A stretch of 31,341 bases of DNA from a virus. Both the position numbers and the translations under genes were made by a program. The stretch is taken from IMG/VR virus record IMGVR_UViG_3300036832_000607, positions 1 through 31,341 of that record, one strand, 5' to 3'. Numbering within the stretch: position 1 is the stretch's first letter; every line of letters begins with the position of its first letter. The notes below the pieces were generated by a model, which searched no databases, was not told where the DNA came from, and saw nothing but the letters and a program-made list of their open reading frames with translations. This document shows positions 1-8,642 of this stretch, piece by piece.

Positions 1-2294
1 CGGGCTCCCTGATTGTTGTTAGAGGACCAGCTAAGGTGCGCGTCGAACTCGGTGAGGCCACTCTCGCTGAGCTTGATCCCAGCAGCGAATCGCCCCTCTC
101 CATACATCTTCAGGTAGTCGCGGTCGAGGGCCACGAGGTCCCCGCACACGATCTTCATGGCATCCCAGAACCGGTTCGTCGGCATCGGCTTACCAGCGTG
201 GTTATTCCGCCAGTACTCGAAGTAGGCGGCGTAGACGTCGGACCGCCTGACCATGGTCCTGTGGTCATACTCGATGCAGTCGCGGAGGAACGCCCGGACG
301 GGGTTCGAGATATCCTCGAGAGCCTCGCTCGCTTGCCGCAGCTTCTCAGTCATGAGGAAGTAGCCGCGCTTGACGGCTCGATCCATCCCGTCGAGAGACC
401 AGTTCAGGACGCCGCTGAGCTCCTCGGCCACGACCTTCTCTGGGGGATCTCTATACCTCCCTACCTCGAGGGCTACGCCGGTGGGGTGGTCGCTGTCGAA
501 GATGACGTGGCACTCGAAGATCGCTAACCGAGAGGACACCGCCTGGGTCATCTCCGCGAACCTAGGCATGGCGTTGCTGCCCCACATCATCGCCCCGCGG
601 TAGATCTTGGAGAATGACCCCTTTCTCTTCAGCTCGATGCTGACCCCGGCGCTGTCGATGAGACTTTTTACCTTCTCCGACTCCTCCCACTTTCCACTGG
701 AACCGAACACCTCGTCGGCCACCCAGGGCTCGTCCGTGACGAAGCTCTGCAGGCCGAACTGGTCCTTGTTGATCCGGATGATGTTGTCGGTGATGATCTT
801 CCCGGTCTCTGACTTGTAGAGAGCTCCGAACACAGTCAGGGCGCCCGTCTTCCCGGCATTGGTGTCGCCCACGAGCAGTGGAACTCTCTTCAAGTTCTTC
901 GGGCGGTCGCGGTGCAGGGGCAGGCCGAACGCCTCCTGGAACGCTCGCTGCGTGTCCCTGTCGCCTGGCCATCGCTCGTCGACCATCCTGACCCACGTCG
1001 GGCACTGCGCTTCCAGGTCGTAAGTGACGCCAGACCTGTACGTCGCGTAGTGGTCGGGCTCGTAGGGGGTCAGCTCACGCGTCCTCGGGTCGAGGAGACC
1101 GTTCCTGACTGGGGTCAGGCCGTGGCTGTCCCACTTGTGGCCGTCGGGTGACAGCGTCAGGGCAGCTAGGTGCGATATCGTCTCGCTGACGATGTGGTTG
1201 CCGGGGACGTGCCCCGCCGCCTGGACGGCCTCGCGGATCATCTCCCTTATCTTCGGGTCGTGGTGCTTGTCATCGAAGTCAATGCTCCACACACCGTCGC
1301 GGCACCAGCACCACACCTTTGCCCACCACATCAGGCGCTCGCTGCGTGTCGCTAGCTCAGCGACGATCGCCTCGGCGACGTCGACGTGGAGTCTCGCCTT
1401 CTTACTCCTCCTCGGTCCCTCCCCGGGAGGCATCTGCTTCTGACGGCGCTGCCGCACCTCGCCGAGGTTGACGACCTTCTCGTCGTCTTTACTCCGCATG
1501 CGGCTGATCATGCTGCGGACCTCTCGCTCCTGCTCGTCAGCGTCCCAGTCCTCGTCCATGGCCAGCGCTGCGGCGACGAGCTTCTCGACGATGTCGAGGT
1601 CGTTCCAGCCTCGGCTGACGTAGTACCCGACGCACCGCAGCATCGTGGCGTTGACGTCCTTCCCGACTTCCATCTTGCGGAGAGCCTCGTCGGGGTCGAA
1701 GTTCTCCTCGCCGTATCGAGAGAAGCGCTCGGCCACGATGTCGTCGTTGTCGAGGTAGGTCCCCTCCTCGACCTTGTGGCAGATCGATCTGCTGCGACCC
1801 TCGACGCTGCCGCAGAAGAAGCCGCGCGCCTGCGTCTCAGTCGACGGGTCGAACTCGATCCTTGGGAAGAACTTGGAGACGCGGCGGAACCAGTCGACCT
1901 CGCCTGGGTCGTACGGTCGCGACAGGAATAAGAGTATCCGCCACTTAGGGTGACCATCAGTGTGGCCGGGCGTCGTGTAGATGAGGCCGATCAGGCCAGA
2001 CTTGACTAGCCAGCGCTTCCCCTCGTCGTACGAGATCTTCCCGTCGTCGTAATCGAGGCCGATGCCCGTCACCTTGACGAGGTTCGACTTCTTCTTTCCG
2101 TTGCCGTCGAAGATGTTCGGGCTGAGCAGCGGCAGGCGCTGCTTAGATTTCTTGAGATCTGGATCGTTCGGGAGAAGCGGCACCATCGTGGTCAGGATCA
2201 CGTCGACGATCTCGCTGATCGTCATATCCACCTGTCGAGGCCACTTGTCTAGAACGTTCCGGCAGATCGAGACTTGATAGCGAGGTCTCACCAC
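1..2294 (-). CDS. Phage primase-helicase (PrimPol-like plus SF3 helicase), 3' end cut by window edge
   Basis: The minus-strand frame is open from a GTG at 2294 or 2291 to position 1 with no stop, giving at least 763 residues, so the C-terminus lies outside the window. The N-terminus has an archaeo-eukaryotic primase look: an LDYD motif near residues 79-82 and YTTPGH near 105-110, followed by WRILLFL. The C-terminal half is an SF3/D5-like helicase: Walker A GDTNAGKT at about 475-482, a Walker-B-like WVADE, a sensor-like MMWGSNAMPRF and a SSRLAIFE stretch. In this family the primase makes primers and the helicase opens the phage DNA. The GTG follows an in-frame TGA and an AGGTG ribosome site. 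The residues after it match the usual family start, so the later ATG at 2225 is less likely. It is the last gene visible in the leftward operon and lies 53 bp after its neighbour, with a hairpin between them. The motifs are clear; the exact helicase subfamily is less so. Confidence 0.88.
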   Translation of the reverse strand, partial: MVRPRYQVSICRNVLDKWPRQVDMTISEIVDVILTTMVPLLPNDPDLKKSKQRLPLLSPNIFDGNGKKKSNLVKVTGIGLDYDDGKISYDEGKRWLVKSGLIGLIYTTPGHTDGHPKWRILLFLSRPYDPGEVDWFRRVSKFFPRIEFDPSTETQARGFFCGSVEGRSRSICHKVEEGTYLDNDDIVAERFSRYGEENFDPDEALRKMEVGKDVNATMLRCVGYYVSRGWNDLDIVEKLVAAALAMDEDWDADEQEREVRSMISRMRSKDDEKVVNLGEVRQRRQKQMPPGEGPRRSKKARLHVDVAEAIVAELATRSERLMWWAKVWCWCRDGVWSIDFDDKHHDPKIREMIREAVQAAGHVPGNHIVSETISHLAALTLSPDGHKWDSHGLTPVRNGLLDPRTRELTPYEPDHYATYRSGVTYDLEAQCPTWVRMVDERWPGDRDTQRAFQEAFGLPLHRDRPKNLKRVPLLVGDTNAGKTGALTVFGALYKSETGKIITDNIIRINKDQFGLQSFVTDEPWVADEVFGSSGKWEESEKVKSLIDSAGVSIELKRKGSFSKIYRGAMMWGSNAMPRFAEMTQAVSSRLAIFECHVIFDSDHPTGVALEVGRYRDPPEKVVAEELSGVLNWSLDGMDRAVKRGYFLMTEKLRQASEALEDISNPVRAFLRDCIEYDHRTMVRRSDVYAAYFEYWRNNHAGKPMPTNRFWDAMKIVCGDLVALDRDYLKMYGEGRFAAGIKLSESGLTEFDAHLSWSSNNNQGA

Positions 2295-2310
2295 TCACCT
2301 ATTAGAAATC

Positions 2311-2338
2311 GGGACCGACCTCCGTCGAGGCCGGTCCC
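2311..2338 (-). terminator. Hairpin between replication genes (attenuator or weak terminator)
   Basis: Two 12-nt arms (GGGACCGACCTC and GAGGCCGGTCCC) pair with one A-C mismatch around a 4-nt loop. On the leftward transcript it is followed by ATTTCTAAT, not a clean U-tract. It lies just downstream of the 225-residue gene and about 17 nt before the GTG of the primase-helicase. It could lower expression of the primase or stabilise the upstream mRNA. The fold is visible; the function is inferred. Confidence 0.55.
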
Positions 2339-2347
2339 TTGGTTAGG

Positions 2348-3025
2348 TCACCTTGCGGCCACCTTTCTTGGCCGAGCACGGGGTGAGACGACCTTGCTCG
2401 TCCAACCGGTGACCTCCAGCACCGGAGTCTTGATCCTGCCGAACTGCTTGTTCGAGTGGTTGTAGCCGCCGACGCCGAGCTTGATGGTCGGCCAGTCGTC
2501 GGGCCGCTGCCGCATCTCCTTGGCATACACCTTAGACAGCTCTCCGATGGCGCCCATGACGCCCCTCGATGACCCGACGAACGTGAAGAGATCATCATCG
2601 TCGCCAGTCCAGTTGACTGGCCTCAGTATGAGTTGATTGGATAACTGCCACGGGTCGCGTGGCTTGCCGTCGTCGCCGGTCTCCCACTCGCTCTGGTCGG
2701 TGTCGCTCAGCTCCGACCGCTTGAGCGGGACGTACTTGGTATCGCTGAGGTAACCGAACACCTGGTCGACGGGCCGGTTGTCCTCCCACTTGATCCAACC
2801 GACCTGGAGCGTGTCCATGACGGCGACGAGCTCGGTCCCGACCGGGATCTCCTCACTCTCCTGGCCGGCGAGGTAGTCGCCCTTGCTGAACTTCAGCAGG
2901 CGGCCGGTGATCGGCCTGGCTACGGCCTGGTTGCCGTACTGCTCGTACCGGTTCGCTACCTCGTCTAGGTTGGATAATTCTTGCTGGCTCTTCTTCTCTA
3001 CCACTTCCTGCTTTACCCTTGCCAT
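2348..3025 (-). CDS. Conserved phage replication-module protein of unknown function (225 aa)
   Basis: The protein starts MARVKQEVVEKK, is acidic in the middle, and ends in a basic, proline-containing tail. It shows no transmembrane segment, signal peptide or recognisable catalytic motif. The stretch GAIGELSKVYAKEMRQ followed by WPTIKLGVGGYNH looks like a folded conserved core. It sits 3 bp from the Cas4-like nuclease upstream and before the primase-helicase, so it is co-transcribed with replication genes. Such a place and acidic composition would fit an accessory or single-strand-binding protein, but no binding motif is seen and I do not assign that role. The start is supported by the neighbour's stop just upstream. 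Confidence 0.8.
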   Translation of the reverse strand: MARVKQEVVEKKSQQELSNLDEVANRYEQYGNQAVARPITGRLLKFSKGDYLAGQESEEIPVGTELVAVMDTLQVGWIKWEDNRPVDQVFGYLSDTKYVPLKRSELSDTDQSEWETGDDGKPRDPWQLSNQLILRPVNWTGDDDDLFTFVGSSRGVMGAIGELSKVYAKEMRQRPDDWPTIKLGVGGYNHSNKQFGRIKTPVLEVTGWTSKVVSPRARPRKVAAR

Positions 3026-3028
3026 TGT

Positions 3029-4063
3029 TTACCTCTTGCTATCTACGAGTATCTGCAGTCGATCGGTGGGCTCACCGACGACCTTCAGGCTGTCGACGTC
3101 CACTCCGGCAGCCTGAGCCGCCTCGCGGATCGCCTTGTTGTCAAAGCGAACGGCCGCCTTGACCGTCGACCACGTTACCACGTCGGGCACGCGGCGGACA
3201 TTCTTTTTTCGGAGATCTTCCTTGAGCTCGTACTTCTTCTCCTCGACGGAACTTGCTAATGCCTTGATCTGGTCCTCGAGCGCCACGATCTCTCGGCATT
3301 GGTCCTCGATCTGAGCGACGTACTGCTTGTCCAACGTGTTGTCTTCCTCAGGCACGCGGCCGAGTCTCTCGTAGCACTGCTTCCTGAACGGGCAGTATTG
3401 GCACTCGCTCCCTCCTGTGAACGTGCCCTCGGGCCGCATGTCATCCATCGACTTCGCCGTGATGATCCGCTCGGCTCGCTCCTTGGCGACCTTGTAGATC
3501 TTCGGGTCGAACTTCTCGATGAACTCGTCTACCTCGTCCCAGAACGACGCGTTGATGTAGCTGATGATCGCGTAGTTGGGCTTGAACTTCGTCGTCTCCC
3601 GGACCAGGCCCATCTGGACCTGGACCTGGTATCTGTTCTCTGCCTTCGCCTCTCGCAGAATTGATCTTGGATCAATAGTCTTCGACTCGAGGAGCACGCA
3701 GTTGCCCCTCCCTCGCAAGATACCGAACTCTTTCAGGGGGTTAGTGTCAGTCAGCAGGCCGTCGGGCGTGGCGGACAGGTACCCCGAGGTCAGGGTCCGC
3801 TGGTCCTTCCCTATGAACAGCACCTTGTCGCCGTACGTGGCCCTGATGGCCGGCGCCCACACCGTGTCTTCGATCATCGAGCCGCGGAACGACGCCCCCC
3901 ACGACCCCGTCTCGCGGATCGGCGTCGCTCGCGGCGTGTGCTTGGCGAACCACACGCGCCGCTCGCACAGGCCGATCTCCGACGCGCCGACCGTCTTCGT
4001 CCGGTCGTGTGTGAACTCTTTGTTCGTCTTCAGCGCGTAGTCGCGCAGCGCCTCGCGGATCAT
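3029..4063 (-). CDS. Cas4/RecB-like PD-(D/E)XK nuclease with four-Cys cluster
   Basis: The 344-residue protein has the ordered marks of a RecB/Cas4-like exonuclease: SEIGLCERRVWF near residues 28-39, the acidic RGSMIED near 60-66, TPDG at 99-102 (Asp101), ESK at 126-128, and a QVQVQMGL helix at 146-153. One Cys (33) lies at the N-terminal side and three (221, 224, 230, in CQYCPFRKQC) near the C-terminal side, the layout that holds an iron-sulfur cluster in Cas4 and AddB-type nucleases. A charged, probably coiled-coil tail of about 100 residues follows. Phage members of this family process DNA ends during replication or recombination. It overlaps its upstream neighbour by 4 bp, so translation is likely coupled. 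Nuclease family assignment is strong; cluster type and substrate are inferred. Confidence 0.88.
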   Translation of the reverse strand: MIREALRDYALKTNKEFTHDRTKTVGASEIGLCERRVWFAKHTPRATPIRETGSWGASFRGSMIEDTVWAPAIRATYGDKVLFIGKDQRTLTSGYLSATPDGLLTDTNPLKEFGILRGRGNCVLLESKTIDPRSILREAKAENRYQVQVQMGLVRETTKFKPNYAIISYINASFWDEVDEFIEKFDPKIYKVAKERAERIITAKSMDDMRPEGTFTGGSECQYCPFRKQCYERLGRVPEEDNTLDKQYVAQIEDQCREIVALEDQIKALASSVEEKKYELKEDLRKKNVRRVPDVVTWSTVKAAVRFDNKAIREAAQAAGVDVDSLKVVGEPTDRLQILVDSKR

Positions 4064-4404
4064 GATAAGTCCTCGTGATCAGTTACAATTTCCGTCACTA
4101 TCTCGACTTTTTCGTCGAGATCAGGTAAGTTAGGAAAATTTTTCTCAAAGAACTCTCTGACCTTCTTGGCAACTTCAGGAAAAACTCGGGTCCGCATAGG
4201 CATAGTCATCTGCTTCTCCTCGAGAGAATATGGTCCGTTGATGTCGCCTGCGGCGATTATGACTTCTCCAAATTCATCCTTCTGGATGTGGCCCGGCTCG
4301 AGGTACCACGCCGTCCCGCCGGGGATCTCGAGGTAGATCCTGGCGTCCTGATCAGGATATCTCTGAAGAATCTTGATGAGGCCGGATATAGTTAAGACTG
4401 ACAT
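4060..4404 (-). CDS. Hypothetical small acidic protein (114 aa)
   Basis: Starts MSVLTISGLIKILQRYPDQD and has a segment resembling an SH3- or Tudor-like beta fold (RIYLEIPGGTAWYLEPGH, then FGEVIIAAGDI), followed by a charged helix and an acidic tail. There are no membrane segments or metal-binding motifs. It overlaps the Cas4-like nuclease by 4 bp. Its reading frame is richer in A and T than its neighbours, as is the segment upstream of it. A purine-rich AGGAAA lies shortly before the ATG. Function unknown. Confidence 0.75.
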   Translation of the reverse strand: MSVLTISGLIKILQRYPDQDARIYLEIPGGTAWYLEPGHIQKDEFGEVIIAAGDINGPYSLEEKQMTMPMRTRVFPEVAKKVREFFEKNFPNLPDLDEKVEIVTEIVTDHEDLS

Positions 4405-4511
4405 GAGGGAGTTTCCTTTCTGTGTTTTTGTACATCACTACCCCCTTCACTATAAACTATTTTTTGCTTTATTCTCTCATGCTCGACCAACTCAGTTATG
4501 GTGTTGATCAT
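4392..4511 (-). CDS. Possible 39-residue small protein
   Basis: An ATG at 4511-4509 directly abuts the TAG of the upstream gene, and the frame stays open to a TAA at 4392, overlapping the next gene by 13 bp. The predicted product begins MINTITELVEHERIKQ and is charged and hydrophilic. The tail-to-head packing with both neighbours argues for a real gene. The lack of a clear ribosome-binding site, the A+T-rich composition and the short length argue against. Alternatively this stretch is only leader sequence for the downstream gene. Confidence 0.35.
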   Translation of the reverse strand: MINTITELVEHERIKQKIVYSEGGSDVQKHRKETPSCQS

Positions 4512-4925
4512 CTACTCAGAGGCGAGGGCGGCGCGGGCATGCAGATGACATCCGCAGAAATGAAAATCGTGACGTTCTCCAGCAATCTTCGTCAGCGCCT
4601 CCACCAGCTTCGCAATGTGCACCTCAGCGCGCTCGGCGCGGGCGATGCAGCCGGTCAAGTCTGTCTCGACATGCTCAAGGTCATGCTCCAACTCCACCAC
4701 GCGGGCGTGGAGGCGTCTGTTTTCCAAGACAATAACTCTCGTCTCTCTGGTGTCGCTCACGACTGACTTCTCGGCGGCCTGCGAGTCTGGCGCAATGGCG
4801 GATATGACATCCTCAAGTTCCTTGTGAAGCTCTCTTACACTCTCTCGGGTGCCACAGAACTCTCCCTCTACCGCCCCATAAGCTCTGCGGATATTCTCTA
4901 TAGCCTCTTCCCGTGTCATATTCAT
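4512..4925 (-). CDS. Predicted coiled-coil protein (137 aa)
   Basis: Long heptad-like helices dominate (for example NRRLHARVVELEHDLEHVE and RAERAEVHIAKLVEAL), with a short Cys/His-rich stretch near the C-terminus (HDFHFCGCHLHARAALASE). The ending ARAALA is shared in form with the upstream gene, which ends ADARAAIAS, so the two are probably a duplicated pair. This type of coiled-coil accessory protein is common in phages and its role is unknown. It overlaps the upstream gene by 4 bp. Confidence 0.75.
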   Translation of the reverse strand: MNMTREEAIENIRRAYGAVEGEFCGTRESVRELHKELEDVISAIAPDSQAAEKSVVSDTRETRVIVLENRRLHARVVELEHDLEHVETDLTGCIARAERAEVHIAKLVEALTKIAGERHDFHFCGCHLHARAALASE

Positions 4926-5401
4926 GGTGTCTCTCCCTGAACGGAGGCGATGGCGGCGCGTGCGTCGGCAATGATGTAGCTATCATAATATTCCGTATTA
5001 AGGCACACTTGCGTGACCTTTTCCAACGCTTCCACGAGCACCTTCCCCCGTGCCCGGAGGCGGGTGATCTCAGCGGTCAGCTCTGAACGGTCTTCGCTCA
5101 CGCATTCCAGAGCCTCATGAGCCTCTTGCCGGTAGTGCTCTAATTCATCGATGCGGTCGCTGGCGTCGTCGGCAACTACAGCACATGCCCGCCACCGTTC
5201 TCGGATGTCGTCGCACTCTGCCTCGGCGCGCTCGGCGCGGGCCTTCAATTCATCTGCCAACCCCCTGAAGGCGATGCGCTCAAATGCAGGGAGGTTCATG
5301 CCTAACAATCTTTCTTCCTCCAACTCCGCCACGCGGGCGCGGAGGAGGTCGATCTCGGTGGCCTGCTGGGAAATGGTGGAGAGCTCTTCTTCACCCGTCA
5401 T
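4922..5401 (-). CDS. Predicted coiled-coil protein (159 aa)
   Basis: The product is almost wholly helical and charged, with heptad repeats such as LLRARVAELEEERLL and ELKARAERAEAECDDIRERW, and ends ADARAAIASVQGETP. It resembles the next downstream gene in layout, suggesting tandem duplication. Its ATG overlaps the stop of the DNA polymerase gene by 4 bp (ATGA), so it is translated from the same message. No catalytic motif is seen and the function is unknown. Confidence 0.78.
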   Translation of the reverse strand: MTGEEELSTISQQATEIDLLRARVAELEEERLLGMNLPAFERIAFRGLADELKARAERAEAECDDIRERWRACAVVADDASDRIDELEHYRQEAHEALECVSEDRSELTAEITRLRARGKVLVEALEKVTQVCLNTEYYDSYIIADARAAIASVQGETP

Positions 5402-7317
5402 CGCCTCTTCCTCCTCGGCACCTTCTCTCCCAGCATGTCGATCGAGGCGGCGCGCTTGGCCGACGCCGTGTGCTCGACGTTGTCGCTCAGGTCGCCCCAG
5501 TTCGGCCCGACTCCCAGGTCGACCTTCAGGGGGAGCTTCAGCTCGACGCAGCCCTCAAGCGTGCGGTGCATGTGATCGAGCGCCTGACTCGCGACCCGAC
5601 CCCTGGGCACCGAGCCGTCGAGCTCGTCGTGGACGGTCAGGGACGGTACGCCGCCTAGCTCCTTGAGGACGCCCGACTCGTACACGTCGACCATCGCCTT
5701 CTTCAGGACGTCGGCGGCCGACCCCTGCACCCTGGCGTTCAGCGCCTTGTGACAGAACGCTCGCTTGCTGCCAGGGATAGCGTGGGGCGTGTAGATCGGC
5801 TCGACCTTGCCCGTCTCTCGGTTCCACTTGTCCTTGACCCACATCTCGAATCGTCGCTTGCGGTGCATCAGCGTCTTGACCTCACCCTGACGCGACGCCT
5901 GGTTCATCATGAGGTTCATGAGCGGCCTCATGAATGGCACCTTCGCGTGATACTGCCTGAGGAACTCCTCGCCTTTTTCTTTAGTAAGATTAAGCTGAGC
6001 GCATAGCTTGACGATCCCCTCGCCGTAGGCCAGGCCGAAGTTGATCGTCTTGGCGAACTGCCGAGAGATGCCAGCCATCTTTGAGACGACCTCGTGGTAG
6101 TCGGTGTCGGGGTCGTCGATGAACTGCTGGCACACCTTGGCCGCCCCCGGCAGGCCGGCGCACGTAGCGTCGTGTACCAGGAGCCTGAACTCGATCTGCG
6201 AGAAGTCGAACTTGTACCAGAGGCAGCCTGGCTCGGGGATGAAGAGGCCCCTGATCATCTTCCCGTCGTCCGTCCGCACGGGGATAAACTGCAGGTTTGG
6301 GCCCGTCGAGCTCAGCCTACCCGTCACAGTCCCGCCGTCGTCGCTCTTCAGGGGGTGGAACTGAGTGTAGACTCGGCCGTCGACGTGAGCGTTCAGGATC
6401 GTCCCCTCGAGGAACGTCCCGCACAGCTTGTCCAGCCGCCGAGCCTCCAGTATCAGCGCGGCGATCGGGTGGGTGCTCTCGGTTAGGAACAGCTTGGAGA
6501 AAGACGGCGCCTGCGTCTTCGGCGTCAGCTGGTACTCCAGGCCGAGCTCGTCGAAGGCCGCGCCGATCGACTTGGCCGCCCAGATCTGGACCGGCCTGCC
6601 GGCGACGCGGTCGATCTTCGCCTGGGTCACCGCGAGGGCGCGCCTGAATCTCTTCAGCGCCTCCTCGGCGCGGTCCAGGTCGACGCGGACGCCGCGCATC
6701 CGCATGTCGAGGAGCATCGGGAGCAGCCGCGACTCGAGGTCGAACAGGCTCCACAGGTTCTCTTTCTCCAGGAGTGGTCTCTGCTTCTCGAAGATCCGCA
6801 TCGGCAGGTCCACGTCGCCGATGGCGTAGGGAGCGACGACGTCCGGCGGCGCGCGCCATATGTTGTTCTTCGGGTTGCGCTTACCGAACTTGCTGATCAG
6901 CCAGGCGTCGAGCTCGTCGTCGACCTTACCCTCGAGGCCGTAGCTCTTGGCGATCGCCTCGAGGCTGTAGGTGAACCTGTTCTCGTTCAGCAGCGGCTCG
7001 GCCACCTGGATGTCATAGATCGGCCCTCGGACCTCGACGCCGGCCTTCGCCAGGAAGGCGAGGTCGTATAAGGCGTTAGCGAATATCTTCGGCTGGCTGC
7101 CGCTGAGCTGCCTCTTGAGCCACGAGAGGACCTTGGCCTTGTCCAGGTTGGGCCCGGTCTCGTGAGCGATCGGGTAGTAGTGGCGGAAACTCTCCGTCGC
7201 TACGGCGACGCCGCAGATGTAGCAGTCCGGCCTGTGGTACCCGGGGCCCAGCCTCCTCAGGTCGGGGTCTCGAGTTTCACAATCCAAGGCGATCGGCCCT
7301 CGCAGGGTGGGGAACAT
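5398..7317 (-). CDS. Family A DNA polymerase with 3'-5' exonuclease
   Basis: This is the replicative polymerase of the phage (639 aa). The exonuclease domain shows Asp12 and Glu14 (LDCETRD), Asn81/Asp85 (ANALYDLAF) and Tyr164/Asp168 (YAIGD). The polymerase domain shows motif A DFSQIEFR at 371-378, motif B RQFAKTINFGLAYG at 419-431 and motif C VHDE at 562-565. A Phe (427) occupies the motif B position that disfavours dideoxynucleotides in E. coli Pol I. The 5'-3' exonuclease domain of cellular Pol I is absent, as is usual for phage enzymes. The end of the upstream gene lies 1 bp before its ATG and the downstream gene overlaps it by 4 bp. Assignment is near certain. Confidence 0.97.
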   Translation of the reverse strand: MFPTLRGPIALDCETRDPDLRRLGPGYHRPDCYICGVAVATESFRHYYPIAHETGPNLDKAKVLSWLKRQLSGSQPKIFANALYDLAFLAKAGVEVRGPIYDIQVAEPLLNENRFTYSLEAIAKSYGLEGKVDDELDAWLISKFGKRNPKNNIWRAPPDVVAPYAIGDVDLPMRIFEKQRPLLEKENLWSLFDLESRLLPMLLDMRMRGVRVDLDRAEEALKRFRRALAVTQAKIDRVAGRPVQIWAAKSIGAAFDELGLEYQLTPKTQAPSFSKLFLTESTHPIAALILEARRLDKLCGTFLEGTILNAHVDGRVYTQFHPLKSDDGGTVTGRLSSTGPNLQFIPVRTDDGKMIRGLFIPEPGCLWYKFDFSQIEFRLLVHDATCAGLPGAAKVCQQFIDDPDTDYHEVVSKMAGISRQFAKTINFGLAYGEGIVKLCAQLNLTKEKGEEFLRQYHAKVPFMRPLMNLMMNQASRQGEVKTLMHRKRRFEMWVKDKWNRETGKVEPIYTPHAIPGSKRAFCHKALNARVQGSAADVLKKAMVDVYESGVLKELGGVPSLTVHDELDGSVPRGRVASQALDHMHRTLEGCVELKLPLKVDLGVGPNWGDLSDNVEHTASAKRAASIDMLGEKVPRRKRR

Positions 7318-7318
7318 C

Positions 7319-7801
7319 TTACTCTATGACTCGTCGGAATGGGATCAGATTTTCCTCGACATCTAGCTGCATCTCCCCTTCTCTTCGAGGAGCATTTGCT
7401 GTCTTGATGTGACCTTTTGCTGCAGCTTTATTCTGTTGGTACATCACATCTCGATTTGGATCTCCTGGATCGCTTGTGCAATATATCCCGTCAGGGGATA
7501 TGCGAATAATTGTGTAATAAGGAGTCGGAATTAACTCATTACGCTGTTCGTGATTTTTAAATTCTTCGTCTATAGCTCGACATATGTGGACGAGTTGTCC
7601 CCTAGTAGCTGAGATACCTTTTTTGACATTACCCCTCAACGGAGGATGAGATAGAGCATGAAGGGCTGCTCGAGCTCCAATTTCTGTCACAACTTTTTCT
7701 CTTCGCCAAGCTTTTTTTGCTGTCCTTGGAAAAGTTCCATTGACGAGCATCTCTTTCGTCACTCTGATCAGGAGTGGAAGCGCCTTTGATACTTTACTCA
7801 T
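7319..7801 (-). CDS. Hypothetical protein (160 aa)
   Basis: Starts MSKVSKALPLLIRVTKEML and contains a basic helical N-terminal half and a beta-rich middle (PYYTIIRISPDGIYCT). No motif is recognised. The DNA of this gene is visibly richer in A and T, with different codon choice, than the polymerase next to it, which hints at separate acquisition. It overlaps its upstream neighbour by 4 bp and precedes the polymerase by 1 bp, so it is expressed with the replication genes. Confidence 0.75.
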   Translation of the reverse strand: MSKVSKALPLLIRVTKEMLVNGTFPRTAKKAWRREKVVTEIGARAALHALSHPPLRGNVKKGISATRGQLVHICRAIDEEFKNHEQRNELIPTPYYTIIRISPDGIYCTSDPGDPNRDVMYQQNKAAAKGHIKTANAPRREGEMQLDVEENLIPFRRVIE

Positions 7802-8457
7802 CTCTGTAGTTCCTTCTTCAGATTGGAGATATCGCTCTTTAACAGATCTAGCTGAGCGATCGTGAAAGACTTCGCTTCGGGGGAGAATTTGTCGATGCAG
7901 TGCTCAGTATTTGCTATTTCCTGTCTATATTGTTTGGTGATTTCAAGAAATCGCTTGACTCGGCCATCGAATGACTGGTGCCACTTAGCTCGTGCTCGCG
8001 TCCTCTGATCTTTCTCCTCTTGCTTGTCAATTCTTTGAGGAGCAGCCCTAGCGACTCGCCGCGCCGTCGGGACAACTCTCTCCTCAAAGTCCTCGTCTGT
8101 AACTGCAGCTGCCTTCCTCGCCCTGTCGGCCAGCGCCTTGTCGATCCCAGCCCGTCGTAGGGTAGGTTTAGCACCGGGTTTTGGCGAAACCCGGTGCTCG
8201 GTCGTATCTCCTCCACCTTTCTCCATCCCTACCGTGTCGCGCTGCTGCTCCATCATCTGGCCGAGGCGGCGCTCCGCTCGTAGGCGAATCTCGGCGGCGT
8301 CCTCCAAGAGTTGATGATCCTTAGCCATCCGCGCGTAGGCAGCCATAGCCACCGCCTGGTCGCGGATGTCCTTGACCTCGTCCACGGTCTTGCACTCCGC
8401 GAGAGCTGACGCAGCCTTGTCGTACCGAACTAACTTTGGCGACTCCATATAGTTCAC
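7798..8457 (-). CDS. Conserved phage protein of unknown function, helical (219 aa)
   Basis: The N-terminal part (RYDKAASALAECKTVDEVKD, then AMAAYARMAKDHQLLEDA and RLRAERRLGQMM) matches a family I recall from many alphaproteobacterial phages and prophages. In those it lies close to replication or methyltransferase genes and has no proven role. The rest is basic and helical with a coiled-coil C-terminus. The GTG start at 8457 overlaps the upstream stop as GTGA; an ATG three codons later is the alternative. DNA binding is plausible from the charge but not shown. Confidence 0.8.
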   Translation of the reverse strand: MNYMESPKLVRYDKAASALAECKTVDEVKDIRDQAVAMAAYARMAKDHQLLEDAAEIRLRAERRLGQMMEQQRDTVGMEKGGGDTTEHRVSPKPGAKPTLRRAGIDKALADRARKAAAVTDEDFEERVVPTARRVARAAPQRIDKQEEKDQRTRARAKWHQSFDGRVKRFLEITKQYRQEIANTEHCIDKFSPEAKSFTIAQLDLLKSDISNLKKELQR

Positions 8458-8642
8458 CCGATCAGCTCTTCGAGAATAGTGCGCTTCTCTCGGACCTTAG
8501 CCCACGCCTCGTGGCACTTCTTCAACTTGTGTGGTTGCCACTCCTCCGTCATCTCCGCTTCTACATCTCTGCGGACAGCCGCCCGCAGAGCGCTCTCGAA
8601 TTCGTTCAACGCTTGAAATCTATCAACACCACTCATATCCAT
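8454..8642 (-). CDS. Hypothetical small helical protein (62 aa)
   Basis: Short charged helical protein (MDMSGVDRFQALNEFESAL ... KVREKRTILEELIG) with no known motif. It overlaps the upstream gene by 10 bp and the downstream gene by 4 bp in a compact operon, which is the main support. Function unknown. Confidence 0.65.
   Translation of the reverse strand: MDMSGVDRFQALNEFESALRAAVRRDVEAEMTEEWQPHKLKKCHEAWAKVREKRTILEELIG

Noticed and set aside
4405-4511. Leftward copy of the 16-bp promoter cassette before the gene at 4404
   Set aside because: A TGTACA and a GGGGG are present on the minus strand, but no -10 lies 16 bp downstream and the order of the boxes differs.
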